Of a stretch of DNA of 64,000 nt, positions 12,673 to 25,300 are shown piece after piece. This DNA comes from Gonatopus flavifemur (lineage: Eukaryota > Arthropoda > Insecta > Hymenoptera > Dryinidae). Position numbers and translations under genes: made by a program. Numbering within the stretch: position 1 is the stretch's first letter; each line of letters starts with the position of its first letter. The DNA lies in the NCBI GenBank assembly GCA_018340375.1, contig JAFFJZ010000006.1:22698001-22762000 (forward strand), in the 5' to 3' direction. The notes beneath the pieces were generated by a model. It had not been told where the DNA came from. It made no database searches and saw only the letters and a list, made by a program, of their open reading frames with translations.

Positions 12673-12995
12673 CAGGGCCGTCTTTCATTGCTTCAAGGCC
12701 CTGGGCCGACTTAGAGTGGAGGCCCATGTAAGGAGACGTAGAATCTTGAAATTTTTCAAAAACCACTCTAACGTTAATCATTATGATTTTTCTTTAAAAT
12801 AAGTATTGACTGAATTTCCACTTGTTCGTATATCTAGAATTAGTTTTATTTTAAAAATAACTTGATTTGATTTTGTTCAAGTAACCTTTTTAAGAAAATA
12901 TGTAAAAATCTTATCGATTCTCTACGAAGAGGCCCCCCCTTTTGCAGGAGGCCCTGGGCTCGGGCCCGGTGTGCCCTGCCTTAAAAACGGCCCTG
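12673..12995. mobile_element. hAT-like MITE with perfect 8-bp target duplication
   Basis: Starts CAGGGCCGTCTTT, ends AAAAACGGCCCTG, with GGCCCTGGGC-type subterminal blocks at both sides. Flanked by GAAATATG at 12665-12672 and 12996-13003. 323 bp, non-coding. Confidence 0.88.
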
Positions 12996-13314
12996 GAAAT
13001 ATGAAATTTTATGACAAATTATGATTTTCAATGTGGAAAGTCCAAATTTCTAGAGAAATTATGAAGTTTTAAGAATTTTTATGGAATTCAATGCAAAATT
13101 ATGAGATTTATGAGGAAATATGTAAAAATATGATAAACTTTTTCTGTTTTTTTTCGTTCTCTGTCGTGAAATATTCACTGATATACTGTATAAAGTTCTA
13201 CCATGAAAGAGGCAATCTACTTTTTAGATCATCTTCAATCATTATATAACAGAAAAAAATGTGATATGATATAACATGAAATAATCAAACGAACTCTTTT
13301 GTGTATTTTCACAG

Positions 13315-13375
13315 GAGGTGCGTGGAGCATCGCTCTTTCTATTCTTGGGAATTCTCCTGGTTATGATCCAAGATG
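13315..13375 (+). CDS. Cht6: Cht6 exon, signal peptide
   Basis: Follows a TTTTCACAG acceptor and ends at G|GTAAGT. It reads EVRGASLFLFLGILLVMIQD plus the first base of a Gly codon; that G joins exon 43750 to give DGAAERKIVCYYTNW. The hydrophobic core is a typical signal peptide for a secreted chitinase. It starts in phase 0 without a methionine, so the ATG must lie in an upstream exon. The call rests on the frame fit, the splice signals and family knowledge. Confidence 0.7.
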
Positions 13376-16300
13376 GTAAGTATATTTTGCAACCACCGAT
13401 TCGATATAGAAAAGAAATGAGAATAACACAATAGAAAATTACCAGGACAAGACAAGGTTCTTATATTTGCAAAATTCAATAGAATATTCGGCAAAATTCA
13501 GTTATCGTGATGCATAAAATTCAAGGGACGATATATAAACGACACGATATAGTTGTTATATGAAATAAACGTAATTAGATACGTGAAGTTCGTTCGTGTG
13601 GGATCATTATCTGGGAATAATAGCATTCTCATAAGCATATATACACATTGTGTGTGTGTGTGTACAGGTAAACTGGCAACGCTAGTTTGCTCGATTATTA
13701 TCCCTTGATCACAGTTCTAAGTGTGAATAATGATTTTCCGTGTTGCGTATTTCATATTGTTGTTCTCACTGAAATTATACGAATGAATATATAATAGTGA
13801 TGCCATATTGTGTGTAAAATGTATATAATTTTGATATTAGCATGGGAGGATTTCATTCGTAAATTGCGTAATACTTTTTTTCTTTTAAGAAAAAGAAAAA
13901 GAAATTTCCGCGACATTTATTTCCATCTAGTTCCTATGATCCGGATTTTAACCCTATAGAACACAACACTTATTTTCTTCGTTATTGAATACAATACTGG
14001 GGTATTTTTGTACCCCCACGCCTTTGAACGCGATTTACGCGAATATTCATCATGGAAAATGAATTTTGCCATTTCTTCGTTTTTTCAAGACGAACACAAG
14101 AGTATGAATTTCAATGCAAAAATAAATAACCAAAAATGGCAAATTCACTTTTTTCCACAAAATCACCGTAACTTTTCGAATTTTCATTCGATTTTAAATA
14201 TCCAAGAACATTTGGAAACTTGAAACAATTATTATCTAGAACACGAATGAAACAGAATTTTTAATTCTTCTTCAATGTACATTTATTTGAGAACATGAAA
14301 GTTGAAAAATTAATGATCCTCGAAAGATGACAAAAGTCAATGTAAATGTCATGAAAACATTTATTCATTATTTTCATTGGTAGCCCGTATGGAAATATTT
14401 CGCTGAAAAATGTCTGCAAAGCTATGAACAATCTCTGAAAAAAAATGAAAAAACTCTGACAAACTCTGAGAATCTCTGAAATTTTGATGATAAATCTAAT
14501 ATTTTTGGGACATTCTTTACAGACTTTTTTCAGACTTTTTTCAGAATTTCTCAGAGTTTTTTCATACTTTTTCAGAGAAATAGTAACGAAATTGCACTCT
14601 GAAAAAACTCTGACAAAACTCTAATAAATTGTTGACATTTTTCTGATTATTGAAAAATCCTGAAATTCAATAAATACATTCATATGCCGTATTCAAATAT
14701 CATGTGTGAAAAAGTGTTTGAAAATTTTTTAATTTTTTTCTAAAAGTCAGAAAAATGTTAGCAATCCATCAGAGTTTTGTCAGAGTTTTTTCAGAGTGCA
14801 ATTTCGTTACTATTTCTCTGAAAAAGAATGAAAAAACTCTGAGAAACTCTGAAAAAAGTCTAAAAACAGTCTGTGAAAAATGTCCCAAAAATATTAGATT
14901 TCTCATCAAAATTTCAGAGATTCTCAGAGTTTGTCAGAGTTTTTTCATTTTTTTTCAGAGATTTTTCATAGTTTTACAGACATTTTTCAGCGAAATATTT
15001 CCATATGTCATGCTGTATCAAGTGGGATTTCAAACTGATATTTGTTAACTATTAATGTAACATTTTCTACAGTGTATATGTTCGTGAAAGGGTTGATTTA
15101 ACACATCCATGCGTTAGGAATTTTCTATATTTTGTAGAATAAAATTCGATAAAATTCAGAACTTCCAGTTAAACTTATGGTAAATTTCATGTAGAAAATT
15201 AGTTTTTAAAGGATATACCCGGATGAAATTTCGGAAAGATCGATCCGATTACGTTCACCAGAATACTCCAGTTTCTAATTTCCCTTCCATCGAAGGAGAT
15301 AATTACCCTCGTTCGTAACCCAATTTCAATAAAACCAATATTTATAATATCATTTCGCTCACTGGATTTTCTAGATAAAATTTCCGGCAGAAATTAGCGG
15401 AACGTTATTATTATACCATCACACGTTTCTCATCGATATACACGTTCGATTGTATGAAAAAAGTCCAGCGATCCGTTGTAACCGAAGAACAATCTATATA
15501 TAATTTACATGATTACAGGGTTGAAACAGAATTTCATTTCAACAATAAAAAAATCATGGCTCGTGTTCTAGAAAACTAATGATCGTTCGAACGAAGTTTC
15601 ATTCGTACCTCGGCGTATACCATCGTTAGTCAAAGGAGAAAATGCTTGACGAAATAAATATCGAGTCGTCGCAGTGCTGATTCGTACGATAAATTCAGGG
15701 CAAAATTCACATTCGAACGTCGGTGAAGTTCTCTCCGCGGCGAGAGAAATTCTGCTTGATTTGGATAATAAACGGAATTTAATTGCCTGAAATATATGAA
15801 TCAAATATACTTTATTTCTATACTTCACTTTCTATCTTCTTGAGTAAATAATATTCCTGTCAACATTATTTTCACGAGATCGAATAACGAGATCGAGAAG
15901 AAGATAATTATTTGTGGGAAATATAATGAACGCAATATTCGAGGAGGTTTGCACAGATTTAAAGCGAATGATATAATTATGATTGTAATTTTGACCTTAA
16001 CCCTCAAACGCCTGCTGGTCGATTATATCTGCGGATAAAATAAGACAAGTCTCATTATGGGAGAGATAAAGACACGCGTATACAAGGGTGCATATAGATT
16101 CGTATCTATAGTTCCATTAGTGCGATTATTATGGAATCAGTCGTTGCACAGGTGATTTGCCGTACGTTGTGTCATATAAAATCACATATCACGCCTACGT
16201 GTATATGTTTATAGATATAAATATATATATATATACATGTAAATCGTAATACGTAAGAGTAAAATGGAAAACGTCCCTCGCACGCTATACGGTTACGCTA

Positions 16301-19300
16301 ACGAGACCGATATAGAAACGTTTGAGATTCTCTTTCACCAGCTATAACGGTGTGCTACACGTTGCCTCTACGCACAAATCTTTACCTGCCTTTTATACGC
16401 GCGATATCATCACGGTATGCAATTTACGTCAGATTTAGATGCATATGTACCTGGAGCTACTTGTATTAACAGTGGCGTAATCGCTGGAAAATTGACTATT
16501 GCGAGAATCGCGAGAACTATAACATATGCATGGAAGGAAAATCATTCTATCGATCTACTTTCGCCCTGGCCGAGGATGAAATTCATAAAATACATTCCCA
16601 TGGGCTTGTAATCATAACGCGAAATGATATACAACAAAAAAAACACACTAGGAAAATTGATATATTCCGGTAATGAGTTTGCGACGTATATGGATCGCTC
16701 GTAATTTATATTTTACGATTTTTATACGACCATATTTTCTAATCGGATTTCATTACACGATTCTTCCACTTGTATTGGAGAAAATCTCACACGGAGAAAA
16801 AAGATCATGGAATGATCATTGGAAAAAATAGTAAACTGGTGACAACTACGAATTTCTGTACACAGTCGCTAAAAGAAACGGGGAATGATTTAGTGATTTT
16901 TTCGAAGTCGAGTACTCGAAAAGTAAATAATATATATAAAAATATGCACCCACAGGAATGATTTTTTGTTGTTACCATCATTTTATTCTTGATATCGATT
17001 TTCTCCTCCGGAAACAAAAAGTGTTCGACCAAAGAGCGGTTTTGTTCCAAAGTAATCATATCATGGATTGTTAGTAGAAAAAATTATGATCCATGACTTT
17101 TATTTAACGTAAGAATCTTCATTCCTCGTGAGAATCATCGCTTCTTGTGGTAAGAAAAATGTTCTCATGCTGAAACTCCCTGCAAAAGTTACTAGATTCC
17201 AAATTTCTCCCCCCAGTTTTCTCAGAAAAGAACACATAAAATGAAAAATAATGAGTAGCTGCATTTTTTTCAGCACTGAGAAAAAAAATTTGTGAGCTCA
17301 ACGAAAATGTAGTTGACTCAACTACGCCAGGAGGTTAGATACGTTCAACTAACTCTGGAAGTTGAATTGAATCATTCACCAAGTTGGCCGACTCCGTTGA
17401 GTCAACTACGTGAATGGTTGAAGCAATAAAAAATTCGCTCCGTCAAGTATCTTAATACATTTGACATAAAACGATACAGAATTGTTTAGACTCATTATGT
17501 GCTTGACATACTATCTTACATTCTTGTGTCAAATGCACGTAACAATTGATCCCAAGTTTTTAAATTTCTGAATCAACTCAGATTTTCTTTTCAATCGTTT
17601 TTCAAGAGTCGTTGAATCAATTCTACACTCGGTTGCAATAAATTTCCAAAAAAGTTCATTGAATCCAATAGTATTTGATGTCCAATGTACAAATAACGAG
17701 AAAAAACAAATAAGAAATTTCGATTACACAAACCATTTAATGGAAGGGGAGTTCTTTTACCGAGGATGAAGACTCTCTCTCCTCCACCAACGGCGGATAA
17801 AGAAGTACAGCGAGTTGTCAGTCAGAACAGAGAGTTTGAAGCCCTAATCGAGAATCGAACCTACCTACCTACGTGCCTACCTAACCTCATCAAATTCACG
17901 CTTTAACTGACGTAGCTATGCGACGATATACGATTCTCGTGACACAGAATGCAAGTCATTCCCAAACCCTGTTAGTATCTTGTACCTCGTCATTAGAAAT
18001 AAAAACCAATTTCAAAGACATTGTTATGAAATACTTCAGTGTGTCTTCTGAAATTTGTTTCTATTGAATATCTCCTGAGATTGAAAAATATGTAGAATGA
18101 ATACGGAAGTAAAATTCTTTTCAAGCAAATGCTGTGGTCAACTACTTGCGATTTTGAATAGAATTTTTTCTGATTCCTTGAATTTCATTCGCGTTGGTTC
18201 ATACAATTAAGTGATAGGTTTGAAACAATGAAACGCGTTGTAGTTCATTCTACAAATTCCAAGTCGTTTCAACGAAAAATTCATTGATTCACTTAAAAAT
18301 TTTTCAACTACACTAGGTGGTTGATGGCACTTTTATTTTTTTCTCAGCGAATAGCCTAAGAAGATGCACCTGCTCATTAAAATTGATTCTATTCATTGAT
18401 TACTGAGAAAACTGGGAGGAGAGATCTAGTACCTTGGCTTGTGATGAATCGCCTTAACGATACGCTCCCCTCCCCTTGATCGGCAGCAGAGTAATAGAGT
18501 TTTCAAAATTGATTCCAATATATCGTGTTGTAAAATGGAATGGTGATTATAAACTGTGAAACAGTGATAAACAAATAAAGCAGTGTACCGTGCGCCAGAT
18601 ACCGTCTCAAGCGACACACCAATATTTTATTTTAAAAAAAATCAATTATTGTAACCATTGAACATTTCGTGTTTTGCGATATCTTGGTTTTAGATGTCTT
18701 GTACAACACGTTTAGATATCTTTCAGACGAGTTCGAAACAAGAATTGATCTGAAACTTATTTCAAAGTGTTACATATAAGACATCTAAAGCCTGCCCGTG
18801 AAAAAATCGTTCATGCCTGATCAGGCTTTATTCATCGGGCGTGATCAGGCCTCAATTTTGTACCCACGTGATTCAGACTAATCACGCACAATTATGCCCA
18901 ATCACTCTTGATTATGTTTGATTACGGAAGGAGAATTCATACAGAATTGATCATTGAAGACTGATTTATTGTCAATCATTCCTACTCATTCTTCTCATGC
19001 AGTTCCGATTTTACAGTCTCCAGTTTCCAAGCATGATCACGCATGATCAGGCGTACTTGCGAATTCACACGTTTGATTTGGCATGATAAAGCATCTGCAT
19101 TTGTGATGATGATAAAAGCAACACAAAGCCATTTTGTATGAACATTCCCCATTGGGCACGATCTCGCATGTTCATGAGCGAAAATGGATTGTCTGGCACG
19201 ATCGCACGTGGCCAAGTTTGATCACAGGTTTCCATGCGGGTACAAAATTGAAGCCTTTTCAGTGATAGTGAAGCTGAGAAATGAACGACTAGGCGTAGTC

Positions 19301-22300
19301 AGGCCAAACCGTGTGCAATCAGGGTTGAGCATGAATAATTCCATCACAAAATGTCCACGATCATGCCTGATCACGCGTAATCAGACATGAACGAGTTTTT
19401 CACGGGGGTCTAAAATATATCGCAAGATACAAAATGTCTAATGCCCTGATGGGTTCGTTGGACAAGTTCTGGACATGAGGAAATGTGTCCGGTTGTTTCA
19501 AATTTCGGACCACTTCTCGAGATATCATGTCCATCAGTTGTCCTGATCAGTCCGACAACATCCATGGATTGAGTCCACTATTGTCCGAACGCGGAAAGCT
19601 TCATTTTGGAATTGTTCAGAATTGTTCATTCGTCTTACATCCAAATTTGTCCTCTTCTGTCCAGTAGGACATGTCTGAAATGATCCTACACTGTGGAAAC
19701 TGGTCCGCTGGTGTCCAAACTGATCCGTGGTATGTCCAGTACTTATCTATTTGTGTCCTCCAGCGTATTCGTGATTCCAGGAAATAGTTCACATGTGTTC
19801 ACAGATGTCCCAGAGCTGGAGAATATAGATCCACAGGGATGTCCAGAAATGTCCAAAATGCTTGGTCTTGACTCTGCATCCTCACCACGTCCATTCGAGT
19901 TCGAGTTGATTTTTTGCGATTTTTGAACCGATCCGTGGCTCATCCCCATTCTCCCCTTCTCTGTCCAGGGCGGTCCAATAATGTCCGTAAAGATTCTACA
20001 CTGTCCAAACTGATCCGTGGATCATGTCCAGTACCCATTCCATTGTGTCCTCAAGCGTATTCGTGATTATGGACAAATTTGGACACCTTTGGACCAAATG
20101 CTGAGAAAAAAGGATCATTTCTGTCGTGGACGAATCTGGACAACTCCGGGACACAATTGAAAATCTTGCATCGTTATTGTGGACAAATTTGGACAACTTT
20201 GAACCGGGTACGGACGAGAAAGGATTGTTTCTGTTCTGCACAGATATAGAAAACTTCGGTGCACATTTGAAAATTCCACATCGCGATTATGGACATTTTT
20301 GGACAACTTTGGACCAACTAAGAACGGGGGAGGATCATTTCTATTATGGACACATGTAGACAACTCCGGGATACGGTTCAAAACCCCGCATCCCTACTAT
20401 GGACAAATTTGGACAACTCTGGACCGAATGCGGACGAAAAAGGATCATTTCTATTATGAACAAACGTAGACCACTCCGGGGTACAATTGAAAATTCCCTA
20501 TCGTCACTGTGGACAATTTTGGACAACTTAGGACCGACTGAGGACGAGGGAGGATCATTTTACAGTAGAACCTCGATTATCCGAGGTAATGTGGGGAGAG
20601 CTTACCTCGGATAACTGAAACCTCAGATAATACAGAAAATATATATTTTTTGAGAAATTTTAATCCCTCAAGTGTTTGAAATCTTCATTGCGCAGTTTGA
20701 ATATATTACATAAATATTATTCAACATATTCCTGATATATTTATATTTTTATAATCTTCATAACATTAAAATATGAATGTGAAAAGAAAATGAATATGTC
20801 CTAATTTTTGGTACATCATTTGTACAAACATGCATTGCTACAAATTTTTTTGATTTTAAAAAATCAGTGATTTTATTATTTATGATTTATTTGATGATTC
20901 GTATTATCCGAGGATCCAGCTCGGTTAATCCGAAGTGGTCCAGGCCTCGGATAACGCGGAGCGTCGGTTGATCGGAGCTCGGATAATCGAGGTTCTACTA
21001 TAGTTATGGACACATAGAGACAACTCCGGGATACGATTCAAAATCCTGCATCGTTACTATGAACACATTTGAACAACTTTGGACCGTCATGGACCTCTGA
21101 AAACCAAAAATTCGTAGTCAAAATATCAACCGTTGATAGTTTCATTGGTATTTTTCACAGTGAGACTATCGATTGTTAATACATCAACTACGAATTTTCA
21201 GTAGACTCACTACGAATATTTTTCAGCGATCCTCGTTTTGCCTAAACTGACAGTCATTTTTCTAAATATTAATAGACCCGGTCTTTCCGTGTGTGAACGG
21301 AGCACATTATCAGGAAAATCAACACTGTAAAAAATATTCGAGATTTTTCAATTCCCTATTTATAGGGATTTTCATATGAAAATATATTAAAATTGCTGTT
21401 TTTATGAGATTTTTACTGTAAATTTATTACTCCACATACATGTCTATGAAAATTCCCATAAAACTTTTTTACAGTGAACATTTTATCATAATTCATAAAC
21501 AAAAAAAAAGAAAACTCAGAACTGACTAAGCCCCTTAATAGCGAAGAGCCCCCGGAGAGCCGGGCAAGCCAGTCCGACACTGGTTGGGTATACTAATACT
21601 TTTCCATTCTCTTCCAGTAAAATTCAACAAAATTGTGAACCGTTCTACACAAAGAAATATAAAGGAGTATACTGTACTCCATGCGATTAGTCAAAATTTT
21701 TTGGTAGCTCCTACGGTATTTTCAGTACCCAGCCAACAAAATCAAGGCAATGCTTCTGGCAGTGGTGCTACCATTCACTTATACAGTTAAAAATCTTCTG
21801 TACATATATGGCTTCATTTATGTATGGAAATAGGAGTGACTTGGTAGTATTTTTACTAGGAGCACTACTTGGTAGCGCTAAGGTAGTGCTATGTTATAAA
21901 TTGAATCATATATATTTTATGGTAGCATGCAGTCTCACGGTGATGGTAAAGCTACTACGTTGCCACCACTAGCACTGCTATAGTAGCGGAAACGTGAATT
22001 TGGAAGCACTTTGCTGGCTGGGTACAGCTTATTCTTTAAAAAGTAAATCATTCTTGAAAATTGGTAAAAATTACTAGGCGTTGGAGTAAGAGCTACCTTG
22101 ATTGGAATACCAGTTACTCCTCATTTTTCTCCGTGTGTCTTGATTACAAATTTAAGAGATCTTCTCAGATTTTTATTCAAAATTACTGTACAGGTTGACT
22201 CGAGTCGGGTGGATTATATTTTAAGGGCATATTCTGCAGCCAAAATGCCACAATTTCCTATACGAGCGTTTAAACATTGTTTCTTCAAATTCAAATTGCT

Positions 22301-25300
22301 CAAAAGCGTTATGTGCTGCATACTTGAACTTGACACTACCCAGATAGCAATTTAATCTTGCTGCAATGCTGTCAGGCAAGTTTCTGGCAAGGTTGACATA
22401 AGCTTCCTAGTTGACACACGAGCTTACAAAACCCTCGCAGCAATGTTGTATCAACCCTTACACTGACAAGGTTGTCAATAACAAACCAAAAACAATCGAA
22501 TGAAAAATCCAACAAAGAATGACAGGCTTATGACAGGCTTACATGTTATCTGAGTAGTCGCTAACACGGCGGATCTTTGAAAAAAAAATTGAACTACCCT
22601 GTCAATTTTTAAACTCTAGGTTACAGCGATTTGAATTTTTCTGGCGTTTAGCCGATCAAAAATTCAGCAACTTTAAATTGTTATACACTCATGAAAAAGA
22701 TTTTCGCATCATAAAACGGCAGCCGTCTCAAACATAGTCCGTTTCACCAAACTGCAAACTGAAGTGTGTTAAAATTGACTATAAGAACACGGATAATGTT
22801 TGTTTAACACACTCCAGTTTGCAGTGTGGTGAAACGAACGCCCATCTTACTATTAGAATCGACTGTTTCAATATGATAACCGTGCAGTTTTATAAACAGA
22901 CGGAAATCGTCTAACCTTGAAATGAATCCCATCTTCCCACAAGGAGGTATCCATCTGATGACAAAAAAATGTCTCTAATCTACTCTCAAGCAAGTAATTT
23001 TGAGTATTTTTTCCCGTCTCATCAGTAGAAGAAAGTCCCCTGATTAAAAAAGTCCATACACGGAAAAAAATGAACTGTTAATTTTACCAGAATTCCGGTT
23101 ACTATATGGACAGCAAGGAATATCTGTGACTTTTACTGGAATTCTTGTTAAATTTACCGGAGCCTTTGTTAAATTCGCCGGAGACTTGATTCATTCAACT
23201 AGAATTCCGGTTAAAATAGCAGTAATTCTTGCTGTCCATATATTAACCGGAGTATTTTTTTCCGTGTAGAATCTGATGCAATGAAATTTAATGGGATTTG
23301 ATCAGAACATTGTACAAGATTCAATCGGATTTGGCAAGATTCAATCAGAAACACATTGGAAAAATACATTAACCTGATTAAATCTCATTGAGAAATGCTT
23401 GAATGGGATTCGGTCAGAACATTGTACAAGATTCAATGAGATTTGGCAAGAATCAATGGTTTCGTTTGACCAGGGTCCGTCTTGTGATCAGACCAATTCC
23501 GTTTTACTAACAGAAGAAGTCGTCTGTTAGTGACATGGAATTGTTTGACATGGTTGCCGTCTTGTTATAAGACGGATTTACGTCTGAAAGTATTTTGAAA
23601 CGGGATCGTCTTATGATTTCTTTGAATGTAGCTTCCCTAGTAGAAATGCTCTACCCTGAGAGAAATGATGATTAATATCAAGAATTTTAATTCATGAATA
23701 CTGCCAAGAATAAAAATTCTTGATTACAGTTAATATGTTATTGGCCCAAAAGAAATTTTCTTAAATCAAGGAAATATTTCTCGATTCAAGGAAATTTCTT
23801 TTGGGCCAATAACATATTAGCTATAATCAAGAATTTGTATTCTTGGCAGTATTCATGAATTTAAATTCTTGATATTAATCATTATTTCTCTCAGTGTAGC
23901 GATTGACAAGTTTTGTAACGCTTAACTAGCCAAAAACTAGAAGCTTGTAAGTGCCTCGTAGGGTTCTGGTGAGGTACTTGCCAGGGTCTAGTATCTGCCT
24001 AGTTAAGCGTTACATAACCCGTCAATAACTACAGCATTTCTACTTGGGTTCGAAACAAAGAATGACAAGATAGTTGAATTTTTGTTTTCCATACACTGAG
24101 AAAAATTTTCTTGTACAATTTCCAATCATTGCTGGTAAATTTAGGATATAACCTGAAAACTACAAAATGTACTGTCAAACACGGTAAATTGAACTGTTAT
24201 TCTATTAACATCTACGACCGAAGATAGCTAGAATGATTGCAAAGTTCCAACTTAGCGGATGGTGTCAAGTTCAAGTATGTAGCACACAACGCTTTTGAGT
24301 GATTGGGATTTGAAAGAAAAATCTAAAAATGCTGAAAAAAATTGTTTCATACGGGAAATTATTGCATTCCGGCCACAGAATATGTCCTTCACACATAATC
24401 TACCTGACTCCGTTGACCCTGTATTTTCGATGTGCATCTTTCTCCGTGTACGCGTCTTTTTTCTCACGTACTTGGCACCGAGAAGTTACCGCATTTCCCC
24501 ATTCTATAAAAATTCTATAAAAATATTAGTCATAACTGTACCGTAGTTTCGAAGAATGAATGAATAAAAACAAAACGAATGCATTCGAATAAAATGATAT
24601 TCCAATGAACTTGTCAAACGGAATGCACTTTGCGTAACGTCTTCGACCGACAGAAGACTGTGACTCAACGCTTCATTATGTACACCGTACGCGTTAATCT
24701 CGTACAGTTATATTCATTGTTCACTCCGTTCAACGTTTCTCAGACTCAATCGATTCACGCACAATGAGCTTATTAAGTATTGCAGAATTCGTCAAGGAAA
24801 CGACTGCGTGTCTGCCGCTTTTGTCCAGTTGGTGTTTCTTCTATTTTTTTTAATTAAATAACTGCAGCCCGTTGCATCCGTACACTTTCTAATAAAACTG
24901 TCGAAAGATTCAAACTGAGAAAACTATGAACCTTCTTCGCGAACTATCCTCAATGATCCTGTTAATTTATATAGCGATATACACGGTGAAAGTTCAAAAG
25001 AATATTGTTAAAAATCATAAGGAGAAAGTCTCACATGATGCAATAAAATTCTACACATTGTTTCGTAAATTGAACTTGGAATTTCTTCTTCAACCTAGTT
25101 CTTTCCGTGGATCACAAGTTGAGGTTTTATTGTTGCCGAAATTTCATTTTGAGAGGATAACAAAAAACATCGAATATCATAGACGAAGAAGATGAAGTTG
25201 CAGAAAGTTGCGGGGATGTCTTTCATAACTAAGCGTATACTATTCGTAATTGTAATTAGATATTCTTGTGTGATCAGGGTCAAGGTAGGAGAAACGTAAT

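Larger units (their letters stand above)
1..13314. other. Non-coding region upstream of the first recognised Cht6 exon
   Basis: No open frame here has family features, and none is longer than about 140 codons. The region holds the transposon copies listed separately, (GA)n and (TC)n microsatellites at 1923-1945 and 2126-2143, a weak palindromic patch at 3587-3901 and repeat-like DNA rich in CCAAGC/GCTTGG words (4830-6560). It may contain the missing 5' exon(s) of Cht6, or the end of an unseen gene. Confidence 0.6.
22188..24425. repeat. Inverted pair 22188-22337 / 24260-24425, separated by nested insertions
   Basis: The right copy GTGTCAAGTTCAAGTATGTA and CACAACGCTTTTGAG is the complement of CAAAAGCGTTATGTGCTGCA and TACTTGAACTTGACAC at the left. 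About 150 bp each and diverged. Most of the 1.9 kb between is other MITEs, so this looks like one old foldback opened by later insertions. Confidence 0.65.

Noticed and set aside
14755..15048. Open frame over the right arm of the large foldback
   Set aside because: It simply translates the AACTCTGA repeats of the inverted-repeat arm; the left arm has no matching frame.
16793..17085. Another CACGGAGAAAAA element starting at 16793
   Set aside because: The left end looks right, but I found no matching right terminus or target duplication.
20058..21100. CRISPR-like array or coding tandem repeat
   Set aside because: Units are about 110 bp, diverged and without constant repeat/spacer structure, and the genome is eukaryotic; frames break between units.
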